Shown here: positions 15,784-24,224 of the stretch, in pieces
Numbering within the stretch: the stretch's first letter is position 1
How the letters are laid out: every line of letters begins with the position of its first letter
NCBI GenBank assembly: GCA_013298595.1
Contig: JAAFIG010000025.1
Coordinates: forward strand, 1-64,000
From: Deinococcales bacterium
Lineage (GTDB): Bacteria; Deinococcota; Deinococci; Deinococcales; JAAFIG01
Direction: 5' to 3'
Length of the DNA stretch: 64,000 nucleotides
Notes under the pieces: generated by a model
The model's database searches: none
What the model was told of the DNA's origin: nothing
What the model saw: only the letters and a program-made list of their open reading frames with translations
Program-made: the position numbers and the translations under genes

Positions 15784-17448
15784 ATGCCGATTCGTGTTTT
15801 ACCAGAAGCTTTACGACGTGAAATCGCGGCTGGTGAAATCATTACTCGTCCTGCCGATGCGGTGAAGGAATTGCTCGAGAATGCTTTGGATGCAGCAGCA
15901 ACTCGAGTTGATGTGGTCTTGCGTGGAGCGGGTTTAGAGTTAATTCGTGTGACCGATGATGGTGTAGGCATTGTTTTTGATGAAGTGAAATTGGCTTTGG
16001 AACGTTTTGCAACCAGTAAACTCGAGGTGATTGAACGCATTGATTCGCTTGGGTTTCGTGGTGAGGCGTTGTGGAGTATGGCATTTGCAGCCGATGTGAT
16101 GCTGACTTCGCGTCCAAAATCGCAATTAGGCGGAGCGCAATTGCGGGTAACCGATGGTGAAATGGTGCTCGAGAAAGTGTCTTGTGCGGCGGGTACCAGT
16201 GTTGAAGTGCAACATTTGTTTGCCCGTTTTCCGGCGCGTAAAGCAGGTTTAGAATCGGCTTCACTCGAGGTTCGGCGTGTGCTGAATGTGGTGCAGCGGT
16301 ATGCGTTGCATCATCCGCAAGTGGCTTGGCGAGTGCTTGTCGAAGATGATGTGCGTTTTCAACATACGCCCAGTGGTTTTCGGGATGCAGTTGCCAATGT
16401 GTACGGTGCGATGACAGCAAATCGGTTATTGCCTCTCGAGTTTGCTTCGGATTCTGTGCAAGTTTCTGGGGTGATGACCCGTCCTGAATTAGCTCGTCCG
16501 CGCCGAGATCGGATGCACATTGCCATCAATGGTCGCCCAGTCGAACTCGAGGATGGTATGGCAAATGCGGTTTTGCGGGCATTCTCGAGTTTGTTACCAA
16601 AAAATCATGCACCGAGTATGGTTTTGAATGTGCAAGTTAAACCCGAAGCTGTTAATCAAAACGCGCATCCTGGCAAATTACGGGTGGCTTTGCTTGAAGC
16701 TAAACATGTCGAAAGTGTGGTCGAAAATGCGGTTGCACAAGCTTTGGCGTTGCATCCACTGGCACCCAGTGCGCCTGAACCTCGGGTGGTGCAAGCCCCG
16801 CAACCTGTGCGCTCGAGTTTTCCGAGTTTGCGTTTAATTGGAACGTACCGTGATGCGTACTTACTTGCCGAAAGTGGCGATGATGCCGATTTGTGGTTGC
16901 TCGATCAGCACGCGGCGCATGAACGCATTTTATTTGAAGAACTTGAACAAGCCTTTGACCAAGCAAAAATTCTCGAGTTACCTAAACCCGAATTGTTAAC
17001 CTTACCACCCGATTTAGAAGGGCTGCTCGAGTCTCGGCGTGAAGAATTGCAAACATGGGGTTTTACTTTTGAAAATTTCGGTGGTGGTTTGCATCGCCTC
17101 AGCAGCATCCCTGCTGCGCTGATAGCCGTGCGAATCGAAACAGTTATAGACACCTTGGCTCGAGCCTTAAACGCTCCAGATGCGCGTCGAGATTTTCTTG
17201 CCCGCATGGCATGTTTACCTGCCATCAAAGCAGGGCATGTGCTTTCAAAAGCCACTGCCGAAACCCTGCTCGAGGCACTGCGAGCCTGCCAAGTGCCGTG
17301 GGCATGTCCACACGGCAGACCCACGGCTTTACGCCTATCCGAACGCGACTTAGCTCATCAATTTGGTCGTCGCAGCCCTCGAGATGTGGCTCGAGGTGAG
17401 TATAGTGCAGAGAAAAGAGAAAAGAGGCAAGAAAAAGCTGGTAGCTAG
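15784..17448 (+). CDS. mutL: DNA mismatch repair protein MutL (endonuclease type)
   Basis: A 554-residue MutL. The N-terminal GHKL ATPase contains IAAGEIITRPADAVKELLENA (residues about 14-34), DDGVGI and GFRGEAL. The C-terminal domain carries DQHAAHERILFE starting near residue 374, which fits DQHA(X)2E(X)4E, the nicking endonuclease motif. It also has CLPAIKAG (about 477) and CPHGRP (about 508). It should therefore nick the nascent strand itself without MutH. A frame 21 codons longer was rejected: the ATG at 15784 lies 8 nt after TACACT and gives the standard MPIRVLPE N-terminus. mutS is not in the window. Confidence 0.95.
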   Translation: MPIRVLPEALRREIAAGEIITRPADAVKELLENALDAAATRVDVVLRGAGLELIRVTDDGVGIVFDEVKLALERFATSKLEVIERIDSLGFRGEALWSMAFAADVMLTSRPKSQLGGAQLRVTDGEMVLEKVSCAAGTSVEVQHLFARFPARKAGLESASLEVRRVLNVVQRYALHHPQVAWRVLVEDDVRFQHTPSGFRDAVANVYGAMTANRLLPLEFASDSVQVSGVMTRPELARPRRDRMHIAINGRPVELEDGMANAVLRAFSSLLPKNHAPSMVLNVQVKPEAVNQNAHPGKLRVALLEAKHVESVVENAVAQALALHPLAPSAPEPRVVQAPQPVRSSFPSLRLIGTYRDAYLLAESGDDADLWLLDQHAAHERILFEELEQAFDQAKILELPKPELLTLPPDLEGLLESRREELQTWGFTFENFGGGLHRLSSIPAALIAVRIETVIDTLARALNAPDARRDFLARMACLPAIKAGHVLSKATAETLLEALRACQVPWACPHGRPTALRLSERDLAHQFGRRSPRDVARGEYSAEKREKRQEKAGS

Positions 17449-17458
17449 TCGCAACAAC

Positions 17459-19387
17459 TCAAAGCCCTTTTTCTACATACATAGCTCGATCAGCCGCTCG
17501 GTACAAGCCATCGGCGGTGCTGGCATCAGTGGGAAAAATGGCGTAACCCATCGATGCACTGAGTAAAATTGGCATCTCGGGAATGTAAATTGCATGAATA
17601 ACAGCTTTTAATTTCTCGAGTAAAATCGTTGCCATTTCAGGGGTGCGAATATCAGGCGCGATGATGCAGAATTCATCGCCACCTAATCTAGCAACAGTGT
17701 CAGAAGCTCGGACAGTGTTTTCAAAAACCCGAGCAACACTGATCAACACAATGTCACCTGCGGCGTGACCATAGGTATCGTTGATGGTTTTAAAATGATT
17801 TAAATCGATGTGTAGCAAAGCAAAACAAGTTTGGTCACGGTTGGCTCGAGCAATGGCTTGTTCGATACGGTCATTGTACAAGGCTCGGTTTGGTAAACCA
17901 GTCAATTGATCGTGCAAGGCTTGGTACTCGAGCGATAACAGTAATCGTTGACGTTCAATGGCAATCGCTGCAAGGTCGCAACTCGAAGTGATTCTTGGGT
18001 CAAGCGCATCAGAAAGCGGGGTTTTGGAAAATAACACCATACCGCCTCGAACAGCGCCATTGGATAAACGCATTGGCAGTAAAGTGGCATAATTCAGGGC
18101 GGATTGCAGCAAAACTTGGCGTAACTCGGGTGCAAATAAAGTAGTGTCAGTTAAAGGAAACGCAAAAGGTTTACCTTGACGTAAGAATTGGCGCATCTGA
18201 GCAGCACTTTCTTCTAAAACAATTGTCTCGAGGAAAGGTAAGGCAATGTCTGGAATGGCAGCTTGGGCTTTTAAGTGCACAACACCATCGTTGTATGCAG
18301 TGATACCACAAGGAAAACCCATTTGCTGATACAACAAATCAGCAATGGTTGTTAAAATAGTTTCTAATGGCGCACCTTGTGCCATAAACTCGAGGGCTTT
18401 GTTACGGTTTTGCTCGAGTAATTGTTGGTTTTTCATGGTTGTAATATTGGTGATTAAACCTCGCCAATACGAAACATCGTCTATTTTGTCTAAGGTTGCT
18501 TGGACATGAATCCAAAGGAATTTACCATTCAGGCAACGCATTCGGTATTGTTGATTGTAGGGTGTCAGAAATTTTGCCGAGTAACGCAAAGCCTCTAGGA
18601 TACGTGGTTGGTCATCATAATGAACAGTGCTAATAAACCATTTTTCTTCACTAAACCATTGTTCGACTGGGTAGCCAAACATATTTTGAGCACCTTGTGA
18701 AACAAAGGTTAATTGGGGGAAACCATTGCTGATTTCACCCTCAAAAACAATACCATCAAGGTTATTGACCAAATCCACAAAACGGTTTTGGCTGGTACGT
18801 AAAGCTTGCTCGACCACCTCACGGTCTGCAATTTCGCGGCGTAAAGTTTCAATCATGCGGCTTTGTTTAAGCACTGGTATGGCAGCCATCACTAAGTTCA
18901 TGGCTAAGTTTTGATCGGCAAGACTAAAATCTCTTGGGGTATGCGAATCCACGCCAAGGGTGCCAATCACGCTATCGCCACCAATAATGGGTACAATCAT
19001 CATGGATTGAATACCAAACACTTGAGCAGCTCGGTTACTGGCGACCGAGGCACTAGGTGCCGTTAAATCTTGTACCACAATCGGACGGCGTTCCTGAATA
19101 GCTTTGAAGGTCTGAGCATTTTCGGCTAAAGAAATCACCCAACCCAAAGCACTTTTGCCACTTGGATTGTACTCTGCGATAATCTCGAGTGAATGCTGAT
19201 CGGGACTGAGCCGACCAAACCCAGCCGAATCTGCCCCTAACGCTTTGGTGATTTCAGCACATAAGACATCGAGCACATGCGTTGGCTCGAGTGTTGCAGC
19301 CGCACTATTGATTCGGCGCAGAATACGCGCCTCAAGCAATTGCTGCTCGAAAATTGCTGCTGCACTTGGTAATGAATGATCTGACAT
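17459..19387 (-). CDS. GAF-PAS-GAF-GGDEF diguanylate cyclase
   Basis: A 642-residue soluble signalling protein. An N-terminal GAF domain (about 20-180) is followed by a short coiled linker, a PAS domain (about 200-325, with NMFGYPVEQW and the PAC WRGLITNITT) and a second GAF-like domain (about 335-475). A C-terminal GGDEF domain has LTGLPNRALYNDR and an intact GGDEF near 566, so it should make cyclic di-GMP from GTP. No membrane segment. It is convergent with mutL, with a 10-bp gap. Confidence 0.88.
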   Translation of the reverse strand: MSDHSLPSAAAIFEQQLLEARILRRINSAAATLEPTHVLDVLCAEITKALGADSAGFGRLSPDQHSLEIIAEYNPSGKSALGWVISLAENAQTFKAIQERRPIVVQDLTAPSASVASNRAAQVFGIQSMMIVPIIGGDSVIGTLGVDSHTPRDFSLADQNLAMNLVMAAIPVLKQSRMIETLRREIADREVVEQALRTSQNRFVDLVNNLDGIVFEGEISNGFPQLTFVSQGAQNMFGYPVEQWFSEEKWFISTVHYDDQPRILEALRYSAKFLTPYNQQYRMRCLNGKFLWIHVQATLDKIDDVSYWRGLITNITTMKNQQLLEQNRNKALEFMAQGAPLETILTTIADLLYQQMGFPCGITAYNDGVVHLKAQAAIPDIALPFLETIVLEESAAQMRQFLRQGKPFAFPLTDTTLFAPELRQVLLQSALNYATLLPMRLSNGAVRGGMVLFSKTPLSDALDPRITSSCDLAAIAIERQRLLLSLEYQALHDQLTGLPNRALYNDRIEQAIARANRDQTCFALLHIDLNHFKTINDTYGHAAGDIVLISVARVFENTVRASDTVARLGGDEFCIIAPDIRTPEMATILLEKLKAVIHAIYIPEMPILLSASMGYAIFPTDASTADGLYRAADRAMYVEKGL

Positions 19388-19447
19388 GTCGCAATCCCGA
19401 AGGCTATGTTACTCGAGTTGAGATGAGCTTTTGCTACAAAACCTACT

Positions 19448-20593
19448 TTAGGTTGTGTATTCGGCATTAATTTTCACGTACTCCTCGGTTAAATCACAAC
19501 CCCAAGCGGTTCCTGTGCCTGTGCCTTGCCTAAGGTCAATTTCGGCAATCACTTCGGTGGCTTTCATGGCATTGCTGACTAAGGTACGATCAAAATTTTG
19601 TACAGCCGCATCAAATAATGTTATGCCTTGCAGTGTAATACGCACACTGCTGGTTTCAAAATACGCAACCGATTTACCAATTGCCATCATAATGCGACCC
19701 CAATTTGGGTCGTTGCCATACACAGCACTTTTCCAAAGTGGGCTGGCTGCCACAGATAAAGCGGCTTGTCGAGCCTCGAGATCAGTTCGTGCCCCTAGTA
19801 CCTGAACTGTTAAGAGTTTTGTTGCCCCTTCACCATCTCGAGCCAGTTGTCGTGCCAACGATTCACAAACACTCTGCACCGCTGCCCAAAATTCGTTTAA
19901 GTCAACATTGCCAGCTAAACCATTTGCCAATAAAACCGCCATATCGTTGGTGCTGGTATCGGTATCTACAGTCACTTGATTAAAACTGGTATCAACAATA
20001 GCTTGAAAACGTAAACGCAATTCTGCTTGAGGCACAGCTGCATCGGTAAAAATGTATGCCAGCATCGTTGCCATATTTGGCGCAATCATGCCGCTGCCTT
20101 TACAAACACCAACCACACTAACACCACTGGAAAGCGTGACTCGAGCTGTTTTTTCAACCAAATCTGTGGTCAGAATCCCCAAAGCAAAAGGCTCGAGATC
20201 AGTGCCAAGCACAACATTTGGTAAAGCTGCCTCGATTTTTTCCACAGGTAATGGCACACCAATCACACCTGTACTAGCAGTTAAAACACTTGAATCAGTA
20301 ATGCCAAGTTGTGTTCCTGTAACCATTGCCATACGCTGATTACTACTGATACCCACTTCGCCCGTGGCACAATTTGCATTACCAGCATTAACAATAATGG
20401 CTTGTATTGCCCCGTGATCCTCGAGCAAAGCACGATTACGTGTCACGCACGGCGCAGCCGCTCGGTTGGTTGTACCCGAAAATGCCCAAGTACAAGGAAC
20501 TTCACTGACTAACAAAGCCAAATCGGTTTTACCAGAGGGTTTAATACCAGCTTTAATTGCACCTGCACGAAAGCCTCGAGGAAGAGAAGACAT
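19448..20593 (-). CDS. argJ: Bifunctional ornithine acetyltransferase / N-acetylglutamate synthase
   Basis: Recycles acetyl groups in arginine synthesis by moving acetyl from N-acetylornithine to glutamate. The 381-residue precursor contains the autocleavage motif KGSGMIAPNMATMLA, with Thr176 as the new N-terminal nucleophile of the beta chain. NAGNANCATG and NDPNWGRI are also conserved. The ATG lies 6 nt after TAAACT on the minus strand, so it is probably leaderless. No other arg genes are adjacent. Confidence 0.94.
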   Translation of the reverse strand: MSSLPRGFRAGAIKAGIKPSGKTDLALLVSEVPCTWAFSGTTNRAAAPCVTRNRALLEDHGAIQAIIVNAGNANCATGEVGISSNQRMAMVTGTQLGITDSSVLTASTGVIGVPLPVEKIEAALPNVVLGTDLEPFALGILTTDLVEKTARVTLSSGVSVVGVCKGSGMIAPNMATMLAYIFTDAAVPQAELRLRFQAIVDTSFNQVTVDTDTSTNDMAVLLANGLAGNVDLNEFWAAVQSVCESLARQLARDGEGATKLLTVQVLGARTDLEARQAALSVAASPLWKSAVYGNDPNWGRIMMAIGKSVAYFETSSVRITLQGITLFDAAVQNFDRTLVSNAMKATEVIAEIDLRQGTGTGTAWGCDLTEEYVKINAEYTT

Positions 20594-20635
20594 AAAACCA
20601 GTTTACTATGTCTGAACAAGTAGTGCTGAAAAACG

Positions 20636-22309
20636 TTATTTTACGGGCAAGTAACTTTGTGTGATAAAGACGTACGCTCCTTGGTATTTCGTACCATCCA
20701 AATGCACATCGCGGAAGAAGGTATAACGCAATTTTAATGTATTGGTAAATTTCAGTTCTATTGAATACGGTAACAGTGTATATGTACCATCCGTGCCATT
20801 ATTACTCGAGCTGGTGACACTATAATCTGTACCTGCAATACTAAAATACGATGCCCCACCAGACCGCGAAGAAATCGAAAATGTGCCATTGCTCGAGAGT
20901 ATTAAAGTATCTTCGCTGTACGAACCAGTGGTACCATTGGTGGAACTGCTGAGGTATTTGAGTTTGGCATTAAATGGTTCTTTTGGATTTGGTGGTACAG
21001 GTTTGTAGTTTTGATCGCCAATTTCTACACTGCCATCTTTATTTTTTTGAAAGCGCTCGGATTCATTACTCATAATGATTGCATTTCCTTTGACCGAATA
21101 GCTTTCGCAAAGTGTAGATGCTAATGGCGTGGTTGCTAATTTAATTGGTACGCGTTGACAATCAAAATTCTCGAACCCCCAACGATACGCGCTTTTACTT
21201 TTTAACCCATCAGTACCAAAATAAGCTGGTCTTCTCGAGCCTTGATACCCTTCGCCTAAGTAAAAACCATTTAAACCACCTGTACCTCGGGGGGTGTTGG
21301 CTTTAACATTTTTGGGTTTTAGATAGGTCTCTGGGTTTTCAGCTTGTGCCATCAGTTGCGTTGGACTAGGGTACTTGGTATTACCCATACGAGTACAATC
21401 GGTTAAATCGTAGGTAAAACCATTATCATCCCACTCGAGAATAATTGTATTTTTTTGCGAATTAAATGAACCCGTTAAGAGTTCGTTTTTATGATGACCA
21501 GCAGTTACAGTAGCGATAAATCTGTAATCGCTGGCAAATCTGCCACTCAGCCAATCCAGTCTGCCATCGCGCATTCGATAAAAACCAAGGTGATCTGGAA
21601 AATCAACTGCATCGGTAAAACTGTACTTTACCCAAAAATCAGGCGGTGTTGAATCAACCGAAACACTGTACTGACCATTGGCAAAGAGATCAAATTGGAA
21701 TGTACGAAAAACCCTTACTTGAGGATTATTGGGATCTTTTGCCCAATTGGTAAATTCAATACTTTTACTTTGGCAAGTATAACGACCTGCTAGTGGTAAC
21801 GGCGAGTTGCCAATATTTAAAGTTGGTTTGCTCGAAGGTACACTGGGTGTTGCACTGGTATCAAGCTCTCGAGCCATTTCAGCCAAGACCAACAGTTCTT
21901 TGACACGCTGAGTTTTGACCATATTTTGCGCTGGTTGTTGCAAATAACTTGATAAATCTGCACAAATTCCCTCGAGTTTATTGCCTAAACGAGCTTCGAT
22001 TTGTTTAATCAAAGCTGCTTTGAATTGCGGCATCAGCGTAGCGATTTGCTGATTTTTAGCAGCGTAAGCCTGTAAGACTCGAGGAAAATCTGCTAAACCA
22101 TTACGAGGAATCCAAGCGTTAAAAGCTTTCAGACTGGCTTCTTTGGTGGCAACATACTTTGCATTGCAAACAGTGGTTAATGCTTCAACTTGACCATAAT
22201 CCTCGAGTAACGTCACCATTGCATCAGCCCGTTCTTGTGATGTAAAAGCCAAAGCCGCCACACTCGAAACTATGCAAAGTAACACCAACCAAGTAAAGTG
22301 TTTCGTCAT
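20636..22309 (-). CDS. Secreted protein of unknown function (557 aa)
   Basis: An N-terminal signal peptide (MTKHFTWLVLLCIVSSVAALA) leads into a helical region up to about residue 150, then a Ser/Pro linker. Two beta-rich parts follow: about 175-310, with alternating aromatic and polar residues and a LAGRYTCQS start, and 340-557, rich in Ser, Gly and Thr. LAGRY followed by a strand-rich segment occurs twice in spirit (LNGFYLGEG at about 348) and recalls lipocalin-like fold starts, but no family is assigned. Few cysteines. Likely periplasmic or outer-envelope. Confidence 0.6.
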   Translation of the reverse strand: MTKHFTWLVLLCIVSSVAALAFTSQERADAMVTLLEDYGQVEALTTVCNAKYVATKEASLKAFNAWIPRNGLADFPRVLQAYAAKNQQIATLMPQFKAALIKQIEARLGNKLEGICADLSSYLQQPAQNMVKTQRVKELLVLAEMARELDTSATPSVPSSKPTLNIGNSPLPLAGRYTCQSKSIEFTNWAKDPNNPQVRVFRTFQFDLFANGQYSVSVDSTPPDFWVKYSFTDAVDFPDHLGFYRMRDGRLDWLSGRFASDYRFIATVTAGHHKNELLTGSFNSQKNTIILEWDDNGFTYDLTDCTRMGNTKYPSPTQLMAQAENPETYLKPKNVKANTPRGTGGLNGFYLGEGYQGSRRPAYFGTDGLKSKSAYRWGFENFDCQRVPIKLATTPLASTLCESYSVKGNAIIMSNESERFQKNKDGSVEIGDQNYKPVPPNPKEPFNAKLKYLSSSTNGTTGSYSEDTLILSSNGTFSISSRSGGASYFSIAGTDYSVTSSSNNGTDGTYTLLPYSIELKFTNTLKLRYTFFRDVHLDGTKYQGAYVFITQSYLPVK

Positions 22310-22377
22310 AACAGCATTTGACGGTCAACCCATGAGTTAAGCATGAAATTCTAAAGAGGAAACCAAGACCATCCCTC

Positions 22378-22407
22378 TGGACAGCAAGCCACTCGAGATG
22401 ATACGGT
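22378..22407 (+). promoter_or_regulatory. Promoter of the trp leader
   Basis: TGGACA (22378-22383), an 18-bp spacer containing a CTCGAG, then TACGGT (22402-22407). The box lies 8 nt before the ATG of the leader peptide, and no Shine-Dalgarno precedes that ATG. The leader peptide would therefore be read from a leaderless transcript. Confidence 0.55.
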
Positions 22408-22415
22408 TTACCCAG

Positions 22416-22457
22416 ATGAAACGCATTTGTGCAAATTGGTGGTGGCAACTCGTATAA
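22416..22457 (+). CDS. trpL: trp operon leader peptide with three Trp codons
   Basis: ATG at 22416 opens a 13-codon frame reading MKRICANWWWQLV, with three consecutive TGG codons followed by TAA. It is followed 28 nt later by a strong intrinsic terminator and then by trpE. This is the textbook layout of a tryptophan attenuator: ribosome stalling at the Trp codons prevents termination. CUCGU (22449-22453) can pair with ACGGG (22458-22462), and CGGG can alternatively pair with CCCG of the terminator stem (22488-22491). Confidence 0.8.
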   Translation: MKRICANWWWQLV

Positions 22458-22485
22458 ACGGGCTGCTATTTTTGTTGTATTCACG

Positions 22486-22517
22486 CACCCGAAAATCTTT
22501 TCGGGTGTTTTTGTTTT
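22486..22517 (+). terminator. trp attenuator terminator
   Basis: A perfect 10-bp stem CACCCGAAAA / TTTTCGGGTG (22486-22495 and 22498-22507) is followed by TTTTTGTTTT. It is placed between trpL and trpE, about 125 bp before trpE. The remaining sequence to trpE holds only a degenerate REP (22606) and the trpE ribosome-binding site. Confidence 0.88.
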
Positions 22518-22605
22518 CAATTGCAAAGGTAAGCAATCCAGTCCAACAGGTGCATCTTTAGGTCAAGAGAGCTTGTCTCAAACAAGAAAGCCAAAAGCAA
22601 AAATT

Positions 22606-22627
22606 GGGGCGACCATAAGGGTCTACA
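22606..22627. repeat. Truncated REP
   Basis: GGGGCGACC-ATAA-GGGTCTACA keeps the left arm and the TACA flank but has lost part of the right arm. It lies in the untranslated leader just upstream of the trpE Shine-Dalgarno. Confidence 0.5.
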
Positions 22628-22643
22628 CAAAATAAGGGGCAAT

Positions 22644-24098
22644 ATGAACATCAATTTAGCAGAATTTCAAAACATGACAACAGGCACTCGAGTACCCGTA
22701 TACCGCGAAATACTAGCCGATCTCGAGACACCCGTATCGGCATACTTAAAAGTTGCCGCAGGACAACAAGTCAGTTTTCTGCTCGAAAGCGTCGAAGGCG
22801 GCGAACGCTGGGCACGATACAGTTTTATTGGCGTTGGAGTGCAAGGCAGCATCAAAGGCTTTGGACGTAACGTCACCCTGACTGGTTCATTTGGCAACAC
22901 AACCCTCGAGACCGACGACCCCTTACGAGTGCTTTACGAAAAAACCACTGCCACAGCTACTCACGACCCAAACCTCCCCGATTTCTTTGGAGGTGCAGTG
23001 GGTTACTCGAGTTACGATCTGGTACGCGTCTACGAAAAGCTACCCAGTAAAAACCCAGACGACCTCGGCATCCCCGATCTGCACTTTATCGCCCCAGAAG
23101 GCATGGTGATTTTCGATCATCTCAAACACCGCATCTTTATGGTCGCTGTTGCCACTGGTGGTGATCTGAATAGTTACACCAAAGCACTCGAGACAGTTGC
23201 AGATCTTGAACGAAAATTACGCGGCGCACTACCCGGTGTTCCTGGTGACCGACCCAGCCGCAAAAGCGAATTTAGCAGCAATTGGACGCAAGAAAAATAC
23301 GAAGCCGCTGTTGAAAAAGCCCTCGAGTACATTCGTGCAGGCGATATCTTCCAAGTGCAAATTAGCCAACGCTTCACCGCTGAACTTCACAGCCACCCAT
23401 TTGCTGTGTACCGCGCTTTACGCAATGTCAACCCAAGCCCACACATGGGTTACCTCGAGTTTGGCAACTGCACCTTTGTTGCTGCTAGCCCAGAAAGCCT
23501 ATGCAAATCCGATGGGAAAACCGTGATTACCCGCCCAATTGCAGGTACACGCAAACGTGGTAGTACACTCGAAGAAGACCTTGCCCTCGAGCAAGAATTA
23601 AAAAATGACCCTAAAGAACGTGCCGAACACATCATGCTTGTAGACTTAGGGCGTAACGACATCGGACGTATTGCCAAATACGGCACAGTTCACATCCACG
23701 ACCTGATGTTCATCGAACGATACAGCCATGTCATGCACTTAGTTTCGGATGTACGCGGCGAACTTGCGACCGGCAAAACACCACTCGATGCACTCGCCAC
23801 TACACTCCCAATGGGCACAGTCACAGGTGCACCCAAAATCCGCAGCATGGAAATCATCGAAGAACTCGAGAACACAAGGCGCGGCTGGTACGGCGGAGCC
23901 TTCGGCTACATCGCCTTCGACGGCAGCATGAACATGGCACTCACCCTACGCACCGCCCTCGTCAAAGACGGCAAAATACACATTCAAAGCGCAGGTGGAG
24001 TGGTCGCCGACAGCACACCAACTTTTGAATACGAAGAAAGCATCTCCAAATCTCGAGCCTTACGCCGAGCCGTGGAGTTGGCAGAAGCAGGACTGTAA
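22644..24098 (+). CDS. trpE: Anthranilate synthase component I
   Basis: Converts chorismate and ammonia to anthranilate, the first step of tryptophan synthesis, with TrpG supplying ammonia from glutamine. It has 484 residues. The tryptophan feedback-site motif LLES is at 46-49. The chorismate-binding core includes ITRPIAGTRKRG, HIMLVDLGRNDIGR and VTGAPKIRSMEII. It is preceded by AAGGGGC 4 nt before the ATG and controlled by the trpL attenuator. trpG lies 2.4 kb downstream, separated by a transposase, trpS and a HIT gene. Confidence 0.96.
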   Translation: MNINLAEFQNMTTGTRVPVYREILADLETPVSAYLKVAAGQQVSFLLESVEGGERWARYSFIGVGVQGSIKGFGRNVTLTGSFGNTTLETDDPLRVLYEKTTATATHDPNLPDFFGGAVGYSSYDLVRVYEKLPSKNPDDLGIPDLHFIAPEGMVIFDHLKHRIFMVAVATGGDLNSYTKALETVADLERKLRGALPGVPGDRPSRKSEFSSNWTQEKYEAAVEKALEYIRAGDIFQVQISQRFTAELHSHPFAVYRALRNVNPSPHMGYLEFGNCTFVAASPESLCKSDGKTVITRPIAGTRKRGSTLEEDLALEQELKNDPKERAEHIMLVDLGRNDIGRIAKYGTVHIHDLMFIERYSHVMHLVSDVRGELATGKTPLDALATTLPMGTVTGAPKIRSMEIIEELENTRRGWYGGAFGYIAFDGSMNMALTLRTALVKDGKIHIQSAGGVVADSTPTFEYEESISKSRALRRAVELAEAGL

Positions 24099-24147
24099 AA
24101 ACTCGAGGAATACAAGGCGGACACGGGCATTGGCAAAACAGCTTTCG

Positions 24148-24211
24148 CAGGACAGACACAGGAGTCTTGACCATGAACACGCACCTGACGGGCATGGTCG
24201 CCTGTCCCTAC
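24148..24211. repeat. Degenerate REP pair upstream of the RAYT gene
   Basis: An inverted repeat AGAC-ACAGGA-GTCT (24154-24167), flanked by GGAC and TGACC, is followed by GGGCATGGTCGCC and CTACA (24190-24211), both recognisably related to the REP consensus. REP copies immediately outside a RAYT gene are the normal arrangement for this transposase class. Confidence 0.5.
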
Positions 24212-24224
24212 ATTCGAGGGATTC

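Noticed and set aside
22416-22517. T-box riboswitch upstream of trpE, because GGTGGCAAC followed by a terminator resembles a T-box
   Set aside because: The GGTGGTGGC stretch is explained by three TGG codons of an in-frame 13-codon leader peptide. A full T-box stem I with specifier loop could not be built.
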